A stretch of DNA of 64,000 nt from Liolophura sinensis (Eukaryota; Mollusca; Polyplacophora; Chitonida; Chitonidae). The stretch lies in NCBI RefSeq assembly GCF_032854445.1, contig NC_088300.1, forward strand, positions 7,566,001 through 7,630,000, in the 5' to 3' direction. The number at the start of each line of letters is the position of its first letter. The stretch's first letter is position 1. Shown piece after piece: positions 24,501-35,935 of this stretch. Below the pieces are notes generated by a model, which was not told where the DNA came from, ran no database searches, and worked only from the letters and a program-made list of their open reading frames with translations. The position numbers and the translations under genes were made by a program.

Positions 24501-24941
24501 CTACAAGTACTAGAATAGCATTTTATAATTTTGGAAGGATGCATCTTTCAATTCTTAAACAGAAAGAGCTTAAAGACTTTGCTGTAAATCACACTGAATA
24601 TGGTGACCAGACTAAGTGACCTACAAAAGGAACAAAATTCAACCCCAAAGAGATATCTGCGAGAATTTGCAGGTAGATATCTGCAGTTTTCTAGACAAAC
24701 GACTTAAAGCACTCTCCAATTCCAAGCAAGAACTATAAACTTGCAGCTTTTCAGCATGGAAGTCTAATAAATCAAACTATGGCTGTGAGCTACATGTTCA
24801 CCATTCCAAATATTAACCATTCACAGCCAGTGTCTGGGCTGTGTCCATTGAAGAGAAAGGACTGAGGATATCATTTGCTATTTGTACAGATTGAGTGTAA
24901 ATTGGTTGTTGTTATGAATCATTATGTTTCAGTTGTTTCAG
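21526..24941. other. Upstream or first-intron region of GDPGP1
   Basis: No firm exon. The stretch 21.6-22.1 kb keeps an open frame of 161 codons on +, but its 'aaaatgcctattt(c/t)tgaatc' block recurs inverted at 19.84 kb, which suggests a dispersed repeat. At 23,551 an ATG follows a good acceptor (ctctcgtagctttcag) with 31 open codons. It could be an alternative 5' exon, but its donor sites do not match the phase of the 24,942 exon. Confidence 0.35.
24306..24472 (-). mobile_element. SINE family A, 5' (tRNA) half only
   Basis: Contains the tRNA-like head (tggctcagttggttagc, gagttcaagtccagctc on -) and the block up to ggatggtcgtgggcttccc. The 3' body is missing. Confidence 0.85.
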
Positions 24942-27900
24942 TACCATGAGAGTGATTTTGTTGTAAGCACAGAGCCTTGGGATGACAGCAAACCACATTG
25001 CAGTAAGGTATGTAAAACTTTGCTTAACTAGTAGAAGTTGAAGGAAACAGCATCACCTTAATGGCTTATAAAGTGTTTTAATCATGAGAAATATATATGG
25101 TTAATTGGCTAGTCGTTAGAAGGTTTTTACTCATATATATTAATCAAGCATGAAATTTGTAATATAACCTGAAACTTGTCTCCTCCTTCACCAATATGTA
25201 GAATAACATACCTGTATATGTCAAAACCTAGCTGTCAAATAATGTCTACTATCGTGAAGTTAAAGAAATGAGAATAGTATTGAGAGCTGTCATGCAACAA
25301 GCGACCTGATGGACCAATGGTATCCTGAGAGAACTTATAACACCGCTTGGTCAGCAAAGGCCCTTATGAAGAGCTCTGACCGGATTCCTTCAAATGTTGT
25401 CCTAATATCCATCATGGAAGTGAAAATTTTTATCATAGCGTGTAGTGTGCACTTGTCAAATGAGACATTATATCTAATAAGAAAAGTAAAGGACTAATAT
25501 TACTTTCTCTTTAATGGAATTATATAATCTCGTTAGTAATTATCATTTTGTCTAATAGTTTGACGAGGAAGTGCAGTTACGCTGGGATCAGGCAATGGAA
25601 GATGGCCATTTTAGATACAGGTTAGACAACATTGAACGACGAGTGCTTGAGGGAGAGAAACATTACGTGGTTGAGGTGAGAGTTGATATGTCGGGCCTTA
25701 TACAATATCAAACACAAATTGAAATCGACGGCAGTTCAGGATATGTTGAATCTGATCTTCACTTTAACTTGCATTCCAACAATAGCTACAAATTATTCAA
25801 CCTCTGTTTTGTTTTTAAAAACCCTACATCAGTACTTGTAGATGTCACATATAGGTCTGGTATTTGGAGAAGGAAAGCCCTACATCAGTACTTGTAGGTG
25901 TAACATTTGGGCCTGGTATTGGGAGAAGGAAAGCCCTACATCAGTACTTGTAGATGTCATATATAGGTCTGGTATTGGGAGAAGGAAAGCCCTACATCAG
26001 TACTTGTAGATGTCACATATAGGTGTGGTATTGGGAGAAGGAAAGCCCTACATCAGTACTTGTAGAAGTCACATATAGGTGTGGTATTTGGAGAAGGAAA
26101 GTCCTACATCAGTACTTGTAGATGTCACATATAGATCTGGTTTTGGGAGAAGGAAAGCCCTACATCAGTACTTGTAGATGTCACCTATAGGTGTGGTATT
26201 TAGAGAAGGAAAGCTCTACATCAGTACTTGTAGATGTCACATATAGGTCTGGTATTTGGAGAAGAAAAGCTCTACATCAGTACTTGTAGATGTCACATAT
26301 AGGTCTGATATTTGGAGAAGGAAAGCCCTACATCAGTACTTGTAGATGTCACATATAGGTGTGGTATTTGGAGAAGGAAAGCCCTACATCAGTACTTGTA
26401 GATGTCACATATAGGTCTGGTATTGGGAGAAGGAAAGCCCTACATCGGTACTTGTAGATGTCACATATATGTCTGATATTTGGAGAAGGAAAGCCCTACA
26501 TCAGTACTTGTAGATGTCACATATAGGTGTGGTATTTGGAGAAGGAAAGCCCTACATCAGTACTTGTAGATGTCACATACAGGTCTGGTATTGAGAGAAG
26601 GAAAGCCCTACATCAGTACTTGTAGATGTCACATATAGGTGTGGTATTTGGAGAAGGAAAGCCCTACATCAGTACTTGTAGATGTCACATATAGGTCTGG
26701 TATTTGGAGAAGGAAAGTCCTACATCAGTACTTGTAGATGTCACATATAGATCTGGTATTTGGAGAAGGAAAGCCCTACATCAGTACTTGTAGATGTCAC
26801 ATATAGGTGTGGTATTGGGAGAAGGAAAGCCCTACATCAGTACTTGTAGAAGTCACATATAGGTGTGGTATTTGGAGAAGGAAAGCCCTACATCAGTACT
26901 TGTAGATGTCACATATAGGTGTGGTATTTGGAGAAGGAAAGTCCTACATCAGTACTTGTAGATGTCACATATAGGTGTGGTATTTGGAGAATTAAAGCCC
27001 TACATCAGTACTTGTAGATGTCACATATAGGTCTGGTATTTGGAGAAGGAAAGTCCTACATCAGTACTTGTAGATGTCATATATAGATCTGGTATTGGGA
27101 GAAGGAATGACATATTTATCATTTACTGACTACTTGCATTTTTATCAATGTGTCAAAATTTACTTTTTCCACACGAAAAGAGGATGGTAATTTTCCTGAA
27201 ATTGTGACATGCATATACTGGGTAATTTAAAAACATTGAATCCATTTAGTTACTTGCACCATTCCATTCTAGACCTCTATGTCATTCTCATTTTGTGAAC
27301 CAAGGGGTTAAATGTTTTATTGATTGATTTGTTTTTCTATTTGGTTGTTGTTTATACCCTGGGAGGGAAAAAGCAGAGACTGTAGGGAAAAACCTACAAC
27401 CATCTGAAGGTTGCTGACAGACTGGTATATTTATTTCTAGGAAAAATGTTTCTGACATTTGATTCAAAATTATCCCAATTCTGTGTGTTTCTTCCTACAT
27501 GTAGCTGAACGAGAAGAGGGCCAAAGAAAGACGGAGACCGCAGCCTGTGAAGAGTGTACAAGAGCCATTTAATCCCAATGTCTTCAATTTCAACAAGATT
27601 AAACCTGAGGAAATACTTTTCTCAATTCATAAACATGAAAGCCAAAGTGATGTCAATGCATGTTCTTTGGGAAAAGATGATAAGGTTGACGGAAAAGTTA
27701 CAGAGAAGGTGAACAGGTTGTGGTAATAATTCATACATTGTGCCACGTTAAAATGCATGTCTTCATAGTTATTACTATAAGCAGTTTTAATTATTGGTAA
27801 AGAATACTCTCTATATGTTGAACTGATGTACAGGAAGTATTGGTGGGTTTGTTTCCAAAAAGCATTCTTTACCAAAAGGAATTTTTAAATTCTGCCTGTT

Positions 27901-30900
27901 GATTTTAGTTTTCTCTCAGTTCTTTTAATAGATGAACATTTACCAGTCTAATTTCCTGTGTAGTAATAATTGTCTTTTAAGAACACATTTTCCTCTATAG
28001 ACTGACCTGACCACAAGTATAGAATTTCAATATTGTGTAGATGATTGTAACATTATTGCATGTTTTTCATTGTAATACCCAACCATAAGATATGATTTCC
28101 GGAGAAACCCTGATCGGATCATACCAAAGATTTTAAAATTTATACTTTCTGCTTCCTCGCTTGGCACTCAGCACTCAGAGACTAGAGCAAGGAAACAGGA
28201 CTGGTTGGGTAGATGTCAGTATAGTGTGATTCGGTGGAGTGTCATGTCTGGTGTCTTTGGCATGATACTTCAGTGGCAGCAGCACTTGATGGCATGGACT
28301 CGCCTTGCCACAAGAAGACAATATATGCACACACACCTACTGACTCCTCGTCATCATATGACTGAAAAATTGTTAAGTACAACGTTAAACCCCAAGCACA
28401 CCCATACATAATTTCTGGAGAATTGATTTGCCTTACCATCTAGCCTGGGTCAGACCTGTGTGTCTGTCTGCCTCAATTAGCCAAGAGTAAAGGACTAAGT
28501 ACAGAGGATTCATAGAAGACTCAGTGAAATGTACAGTGTATGTGTTGTGTTAACAGGGAGAGAGGAGCCTGGTTGTGATCAATGTTAGTCCCCTAGGTTA
28601 TGGCCATGTCTTGCTGGTACCAAACGTGGAAGCTTGTTTACCTCAGGTAATTCAACTCTGTGCAGGATGTACACTATCTGAAGATTGCTTTACACACTCC
28701 TCTTACAAATCATCAATACTCTACTTGACCTGAAACTTTTTCTGAAAAAGTGCATTTTTAGCAGCAAATAAAAGTCATAAAATGTTTCATTTGGGGCTGA
28801 ACCTCAAATGACGTTTGCCTGAAATCCCCTGACTGACAGCCAGAACAGTTTTCTACCAATAAATGTAGTGTACAAGGAAGTTGCCTGTGGCAGATGATTG
28901 AGCCTATTTACAAATTTTCCACTCAGTGTCAATTAAATGTAAGCTAACGACTGTGTGTGGAGAATATTTAGCATTTTTTAGCCATTGTCTGAAAGGTGCT
29001 GGGATTTCTGGGGCCACTATAACCACTATCATAAATCAAATATACCATCAAGGACATGTTGAACATAAGGAAGATAAATAAATAAATAAATCACGACGTG
29101 TGTTTCTAGGTATTGACGGAGTCCGCGATCAAGTTAGCCTTGGAGGCCATGTTACTGAGCGCCCATAGGTGAGACCATATGACAGTTGATCTGTTGTTTT
29201 ATTTTGGCCAATCACCTTGTTCCATTGACATTTTAATTTTCCTGAACATAGCAAGAAACTGCTGTTCGCTGTTTTGGTTTTGTAGCCCCAAACTGTTGTA
29301 TTCATTGGGAATAAGCATGAGTTTTAGTCCATCCTTGAAAACCTAGTTAGAAACTGGCCATTCCTATAACACTTCATAAAAATTGGTAATATTTAACTTT
29401 CTACTGGTATGCATTTCTTTCACATTATATTTATTTATTTCATGGGTGTTTTTCACTATATTCAAGAATATTTCACTTGTACAACCGCGGCCAAAATTAT
29501 AGCAGAAGGAACCTGGCCAGGGGAAACCCACAACCACCCACAGGTTGCTGGCAGACATTCCCAAGTACGACCTGAGAGCGAGGTTTGGAATTGTTAACAT
29601 CATCCTTATCTAAACCTATGCACAAAATTTTCAACACACACATAACTATAGCTACAGGTAACTTTTCGTTTTAATATCTTTTGATGACTGCTCATAAGTA
29701 CTTAAGTCAAAAATGTGCGTGCTAATTTTCTTTTGATGGAGAATCAGCGCAAAACTGGCTTGTTCAGTTTTCGTCAGAAATTCTACTTTGGGAGTAGTTG
29801 CCTGTATATTCGCAGCACCTCTTCTATAGAGTCGTCTGTTTTCAGAGGTTTCCGCATTGGATTTAACAGTTTGTGTGCGCTTGCATCCGTCAATCATCTT
29901 CATTTCCATGCGTACTACTTGGATGAGGAATTGTTCATAGAGTACTGCGTGAGTACTGTACCTTGTTTTTGATAACAGCATTTTCATATTTTATTCATGT
30001 TTTCACATTTTGAATGGAGAATACGTGATATCTATGATGCTTGTCAGGTTTATGCATAAAGGAAATCAGGCAGAGCATCGTGACAGAATGACATTTTTGT
30101 TTGTTTGGGATAACAACCTCAGGCTGTCAGTTGTGGGTTGGGATATTTTACTTTGTTTTCTCACCAGATTGTTCATCACAATGTTAATGTCAGTCTGAAT
30201 GACTGGGCTTTGCCCAGCTTCCTACAACCGTAATGCTGAATGACATCGTTTAAGGAAAATATTCTTGAGTACGGCATAAAGTTAATCAAATTAAACAAAT
30301 AAATTAGACAAATGAGACTGCAAAGGAAAGTAAGAATTTTTTTGTTTATATATTATTATATATTGGTTTCTTTGTGTTTTTTGTTTTTTTGGGGGCTACA
30401 GAAAGTAGCAACATTTTCAGGAATTTGTTACGAGTTAAAGACTACGCCTGTAAGAGGGTTTGCTGTTCAGCTTTATGGCTCTAATGTGTCTAGAGTGGCC
30501 AGGTTAGTGCTGTGATTGTATCAAATGTTAGTGTGCAGCGATCAAATGTCAGTGAGGTATGATCTGATGTCAATGTGTTGTGAAAAAGTGTCGTGATATT
30601 GTGACCAGTGTTGGTTCATATGTACGGTGACCAAGTGTCAATATATTGTGACCAGGTGTCAATATATTGTGACCAGGTGTCAAAATATTGTGACCAGGGG
30701 GCGGTACATATATATGTTGAATGGGTGTCGATATACTGTAATCAGGTGTTGGTATATTGTGAACAGGCATCAGTATATTGGGCCCAGGTGTTGGTATATT
30801 CTGATCACCTATCAGTATATTGCAATCACCTGTCGGTATATTGCGACCATGTGTCAATATATTGTGAAAACATGCAAGTATATTGTGACCATGAGTCATT

Positions 30901-33748
30901 ATATTGTGAAAATGTGTCAGTATGTTACCAAGCGTCAATATATTGTGAAACATGTCATTATATTATACCTAGGTGGTGTTATATTGTGACCAGGTATCAG
31001 TATATTGTCAAAACGGTTGGGAAATTGAGACCAGGCGACAGTATATTGTGACCAAGTGTCAGTGCATTGTGACCATGTGTCATTATAGTGTGACCATGTG
31101 TCATTATATTGTGAAAACGGTCAGCAAATTGAGACCAGGTGACAGTATATTGTGACCATGTGTTAGCCTATTGTGAAAACGTGTCAGTAAATTGTGACCA
31201 TGGGCCTGGGTGTTGTGACTGTCCCATCCACATTCAAGAATACAAATTGCTTCTCATAGATATGTAACATTTTGCATGAGGAAGATTCGATCAGGGCCCA
31301 CTTTCACATAACTAAGCAGTTAGCAATTTTCATAACTTTTGTGCATCATGTCACCCTGTGGCTAGGCCTATAACATAGACAACGTCTTTGGGAAGAAAAT
31401 TACAGAAATATGACTGTCAAAGTTTTGTGAAAGCAGCCCCTAGTTTCTTTGTATTGCTAATTAGAAATTGCTAGACTTGAATTTGTTGCTGAAGTCTTGT
31501 GACGAAAACTAATGTTTTGTTTGTTTTATGAACAGAGTGCTACATTCCGTATCGTCCTATTTTACACGAGAGAATATTGCTCACAATATGTTCATATCGC
31601 GAGGAACAAGATTTGGTGAGGGACGAGGAAGTAAGGAGAGGACCGTGAGAGTGATCGTCTGGCCACGCACTTCTCAGTGTGGTAAGCTGAAGTCAGGAAA
31701 CAAAAAACTTTTTGCCAGCTGAGGAGATTCAACCCTACAACTGGGACATTAATGGGAACAGTACTCATTTATGGCCCGTGCATGACCAAGATGGGCATAG
31801 CGCCATCTGGATTTTGTCCAAGGGAGAATAATTCTGTGGTATGATTCAGTGGACTGTATCACTGAGTAATGATCTACATGTCCGGGTTATCTTTCCTTGA
31901 ACAACATTCTGATGGGCTTTCCTGTCTTGGTCATAACACTTTATTTATTTATATATTTATTTGATTGGTGTTTTACGCCGTACTCAAGAATATTTCACTT
32001 ATACGACAGCGGCCAGCATTATGGTGGAAGGAAACCGGGCAGAGCCCGGGGGAACATAACACTTTACTGAGTGGGTTTCTAATTACACTGAAGCATATCA
32101 GCAGTGAATTACAGTTATCTCAAATGTTACCAAAAACGAGTTGTGACACCTTACATGACTCCTTACATGCCACACTTTCGGACTACAAATGATGACGTGG
32201 TGACTACAAAGGGACTTTTATTTATTTAAAGTGATTTTTTTTTTAGTTTTCAAGACTGGGTTGTGTAAAGGAAGTGTCAATCAATAGGATTGTTTTTAAG
32301 GAGAATGTGGGTGTTTGTATCTGTGTGGAAGGAGAGTGGCTGCTTACTAAACAGAGCTCACCAATTGTATGTCGACATATATAGCTGTAATAGTTTAAAT
32401 CTGGTCATTGAAACAGACATTCGTATACCAGCAGTCAACCAATAAGAATGTTTCATGTCAATGATTACAAGGCCAATTCCCCAAAATAGTCTATGGCCTT
32501 AGCTAGTACTTTATACTGCTCTTCATGATGGTATTTGGATGGTTCATCCCAATTTGACAACCAGAACTCCTGGATCATAACAGATGGCACATGGTGAAAG
32601 AATCATAGGCAGTCAATGTTTCACTTTTGGCAGTTGATTCACCTCAAATTTCATTTCCCCAGAGTTAAAATAAATTATTTAATTTGTGTATCCCAGAATG
32701 TATTGCATCTGATTGACGTCCTCAAAGACTGTTTCAGGAGTAAAGCAGCATGGTTGGGGTGGAGAAATAGCAGGATAGATGTTTGTGAGTCACCTGTAAT
32801 CAACTATAACTAACAAGTACATTCATTTTATACAATATGGGATAAGAATGTAGGAGTGTAAATGCAGAATGACACACATGTGTTTGGACAGTCATGTACC
32901 TCATCCTATAGTGAGTTCATCTCGTGTGGAGAGATTGACAGGCAGAGCTGCAGTTAGTCAATTATCTTTGTGTATGGTATAAAACTATGGTTAAAGGAAC
33001 CTATTGTATCATTCAGGTGACACAACAGGGGGCTTGTTTAATGCAGCGGCTGTGGAATTGGCAGGCCACTTACCTATAAAAGGTAGGCACACATTTTGAA
33101 ATTTGTCTTCAGAAACATGTTCACTCAACATAGGTCTTGAATGTGTTGAACAGTATATACTCTGACACCAAACCTGAATGTGTGTAAGACTACAAGACCA
33201 AAAGCAGTTTAGATTGATATATGCAAGGATCTAGCATGAACGTATTGTATGCTTGCATGCTGGGGTGTTTCATGTCATACTTAACAATGTTTCATTCAGA
33301 TGACAGTGAGGAGTCATTAGATGTGTGTACGTATGCAGGGCGAGTCCCTTCTGCCAAAGGGACGCTGCCACTGAAGTATCATGCCAAAGACACCAGACAG
33401 GACACTCCACCCGTCACATTATACTGACACAGGCTCTAACCTCTCAGTACTGAGCGCCAAGCGAGGCAGCAACAAGTACCATTTTTAAAAGTCTTTGATA
33501 TGACCCAACTGAGGGTTGATTCCAGGGGTCTCGTGTCTTTGAGTTAGACGCTTTAACCATTTGGCCACCGAAGCGGTCTCTAGCAAGAGCTTAACAACTT
33601 GTAAGAAGCCCTGTCGATCATTGTCATTGCAGAAAGCGAGGGATTCCAGGAGCTTGTGGAAGCTGATGTAGAGAAATCCTTGTCAGAGATCAGTCTGTCA
33701 CATGAAGAATTCCTGACTCTTAAACAGAATCTCAAAGAAATTATATAA
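24942..33748 (+). CDS. GDPGP1: GDP-D-glucose phosphorylase 1 (HIT superfamily)
   Basis: The enzyme phosphorolyses GDP-D-glucose to GDP and glucose 1-phosphate, probably in the cytosol, and is related to plant VTC2. Coding exons: 24942-25007 (or from 24933), 25559-25675, 27505-27708, 28557-28646, 29110-29168, 29846-29948, 30402-30502, 31536-31681, 33017-33082 and 33633-33748 (TAA). All are GT-AG with agreeing phases: 1,068 bp, about 355 residues, against about 385 in human. Recognisable blocks are [51 protein letters not shown], the catalytic HIT motif NHLHFH preceded by GFRIGFNSL, and [13 protein letters not shown]. The start is uncertain. An ATG immediately followed by gtaagt at 21,155 would join in phase 0 and give M-LFQ. 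The intron after exon 2 holds a 56-bp minisatellite and the intron after exon 7 a 21-bp array. A partial decayed duplicate lies at 39.3-40.9 kb. Family call is firm. Confidence 0.93.
25815..27107. repeat. 56-bp intronic minisatellite, about 23 copies
   Basis: The unit contains ccctacatcagtacttgtag, atgtcacatataggt, (g/c)tggtatt(t/g)gg and gagaaggaaag. Copies differ by a few substitutions (gtgtgg or gtctgg, tttgg or tggg). It lies wholly within the GDPGP1 intron 25,676-27,504. Each unit has an imperfect dyad: ctaca...tgtag around agtact. Confidence 0.95.
28090..28407 (+). mobile_element. SINE family B in a GDPGP1 intron
   Basis: ccctgatcggatcatacc (B-box area), gagactagagcaaggaaac, gtcagtatagtgtga, and the 3' block tcgtcatcatatgactgaaaa match the copy at 5.6 kb. 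The 5' head is diverged. Confidence 0.8.
29429..29583 (-). mobile_element. SINE family A, partial, in a GDPGP1 intron
   Basis: attcaagaatatttcacttg, ggccaaaattatagc, ggggaaacccacaaccaccc and aggttgctggcagac match the family A body. The head is missing. Confidence 0.8.
30202..30304 (+). mobile_element. SINE family A, 3' fragment
   Basis: gggctttgcccagcttcc, taatgctg, atattcttgagtacggcata and a diverged aatcaaattaaacaaa tail. Confidence 0.75.
30510..31205. repeat. 21-bp tandem array in a GDPGP1 intron, about 30 degenerate copies
   Basis: The unit is close to tattgtgaccaggtgtcagta. Copies are cleanest at 30,640-30,690 and drift in the middle. The array follows the donor of coding exon 7. A short remnant sits at the matching place in the duplicate (40,315-40,450). 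Confidence 0.9.
31944..32054 (-). mobile_element. SINE family A, 5'-truncated, 12-bp duplication, empty site in the paralog
   Basis: The body runs from the atttatttgattgg tail to gggcagagcccggggg. It is flanked by CATAACACTTTA at 31,932-31,943 and 32,055-32,066. The duplicate segment reads tgataacactttaccgg at about 41,614, with no insertion. Confidence 0.9.
32425..32490 (-). repeat. Relic of the 'LERP' dispersed repeat
   Basis: caaccaataagaatgtttca, gtcaatgatt and ccaattccccaaaat resemble the - strand repeat at 38.3 kb. Confidence 0.45.
33252..33578 (-). mobile_element. SINE family B in the last GDPGP1 intron
   Basis: Reverse orientation and diverged: ctggggtgtttcatgtcata, caatgtttcattcagatgac, tgccaaagacaccagac, acattatactgacacagg, and a tRNA-like head ending near aaccatttggccaccgaag. 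Confidence 0.8.
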
Positions 33749-34046
33749 CTGTTTTCATTATATATTTATTTTACGTAATGTTCAGTTGTTTTTAAAAGTA
33801 TGCAAATTTTAAGATAGTATTAGGATTTTTGTGATCTTTTGGTGAGGCAGGGAATTTGATTTAAATGAAGTGTAGGGTTATACTTGTAGTCAAACTTGGA
33901 GTATTGAGTATATATGTATATGTATATATAGGTATGAAAATAAGATTTTTATGATGTGGAGAAATGATAGAGTATGAAAAAAAAACAACAACAAACAAAT
34001 GGGCCATCAAAGATGTAGCGAGTTGGGAAGGCGTATGTGTGACATA

Positions 34047-34049
34047 TAT

Positions 34050-34118
<69 letters not shown>
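34047..34118. repeat. (AT)n microsatellite
   Basis: About 72 bases of alternating TA with a few AA breaks, strongly self-complementary, downstream of the GDPGP1 stop codon. Confidence 0.95.
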
Positions 34119-34119
<1 letters not shown>

Positions 34120-34173
34120 AGAAGGGGTATGCATGAAAAGTCTGTTGTATATGTTTTTTTTTTAATGTTTTAT

Positions 34174-34257
34174 ATTCATTTATTTATTTTTTGGATTGGT
34201 GTTTTACTCCAGAATATTTCACTTATAAGACAGCGGCCAGAATTATGGTGGGAGGAG
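34174..34257 (-). mobile_element. SINE family A, short 3' piece with 10-bp duplication, empty site in the paralog
   Basis: ttggattggtgttttactcc, agaatatttcacttataaga and cagcggccagaattatggtg. It is flanked by AATGTTTTAT at 34,164-34,173 and 34,258-34,267. The duplicate segment has a single aatgttttat at about 43,222 with no SINE. Confidence 0.85.
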
Positions 34258-34692
34258 AATGTTTTATGTGCTGGCGCTATATTTAGTTGCCATGATGGAG
34301 TGGGGGATAACGAGAGAATTTATTTTATTATATATATTTTTATGTGAACTGTCTGCACTTTTCTCCTGCCATTCAGAGGTATAAAAAAATGTAAATTGGC
34401 AATAGCTGTAACATGCCATGGTTAGGATTTCATGATGTCTTTCACTCAGTCTGTTTATTCAGTAACTGGACTATGTTTAAGATAGGAGGCCAATGTTAAA
34501 GAAAATTTGGACCAAAGAAAGCATAATATCCACCGACAGGCCAACCAACGAAATCGTTGTTACTTGAAAACTTGAAGGATCTTTGTCTAGGATGAGCAGT
34601 TCATTTAATGCTTATTTTGTGAAGCTAGGGGTAGAAATAATAGAGTATTTTTGCACACTCAGTGGAGTTATAAGACTGTAGGTAAGAGTGGC

Positions 34693-35935
34693 ATATAAAT
34701 CTTGGTAACATGAAATGAAGGACACAAATATAAATCTTGGTAACGTGAAATGAAGGACACAAATATGAATCTTGGTAACGTGAAATGAAGGCCACAAATA
34801 TGAATCTTGATAACGTGAAATGAAGGACACAAATATGAATCTTGGTAACGTGAAATGAAGGAATCAAATATGAATCTTGATAACGTGAAATGAAGGACAC
34901 AAATATGAATCTTGGTAACGTGAAATGAAGGACACAAATATGAATCTTGGTAACGTGAAATGAAGCACACAAATATGAATTTTGGTAACGTGAAATGAAG
35001 GACACAAATATGAATCTTGGTAACGTGAAATGAAGCACACAAATATGAATCTTGGTAACGTGAAATGAAGCACACAAATATGAATCTTGGTAACGTGAAA
35101 TGAAGCACACAAATATGAATCTTGATAACGTGAAATGAAGGACACAAATATGAATCTTGGTAACGTGAAATGAAGGAATCAAATATGAATCTTGATAACG
35201 TGAAATGAAGGACACAAATATGAATCTTGATAACGTGAAATGAAGGACACAAATATGAATTTTGGTAACGTGAAATGAAGCACACAAATATGAATCTTGG
35301 TAACGTGAAATGAAGCACACAAATATGAATCTTGGTAACGTGAAATGAAGCACACAAATATGAATCTTGGTAACGTGAAATGAAGCACACAAATATGAAT
35401 CTTGGTAACGTGAAATGAAGGACACAAATATGAATCTTGATAACGTGAAATGAAGGACACAAATATGAATCTTGATAACGTGAAATGAAGGACACAAATA
35501 TGAATTTTGGTAACGTGAAATGAAGCACACAAATATGAATCTTGGTAACGTGAAATGAAGCACACAAATATGAATCTTGGTAACGTGAAATGAAGCACAC
35601 AAATATGAATCTTGGTAACGTGAAATGAAGCACACAAATATGAATCTTGGTAACGTGAAATGAAGGACACAAATATGAATCTTGATAACGTGAAATGAAG
35701 GACACAAATATGAATCTTGATAACGTGAAATGAAGCACACAAATATGAATTTTGGTAACGTGAAATGAAGGACACAAATATGAATCTTGGTAACGTGAAA
35801 TGAAGGAATCAAATATGAATCTTGATAACGTGAAATGAAGGACACAAATATGAATTTTGGTAACGTGAAATGAAGGAATCAAATATGAATCTTGATAACG
35901 TGAAATGAAGGACACAAATATGAATTTTGGTAACA
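34693..35935. repeat. 35-bp satellite, about 36 copies, with a 245-bp higher-order repeat
   Basis: The unit is aaatatgaatcttggtaacg followed by tgaaatgaaggacac. Diagnostic variants are cttgg / cttga / ttttgg and gacac / cacac / gaatc. A seven-unit order (one ttttgg-cacac, three cttgg-cacac, one cttgg-gacac, two cttga-gacac) recurs from 35,260 to 35,505 and again towards 35,750. Because 35 is not a multiple of 3 and the unit has no - strand stop, long - strand frames of over 400 codons appear; I do not regard them as genes. Confidence 0.95.

Noticed and set aside
25815-27107. CRISPR-like array
   Set aside because: The units abut with no unique spacers, and the setting is an intron of an animal gene.
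30570-31155. Open frames on both strands with 7-residue repeats
   Set aside because: The 21-bp array is a multiple of three and is open in several frames at once; it lies inside a GDPGP1 intron.
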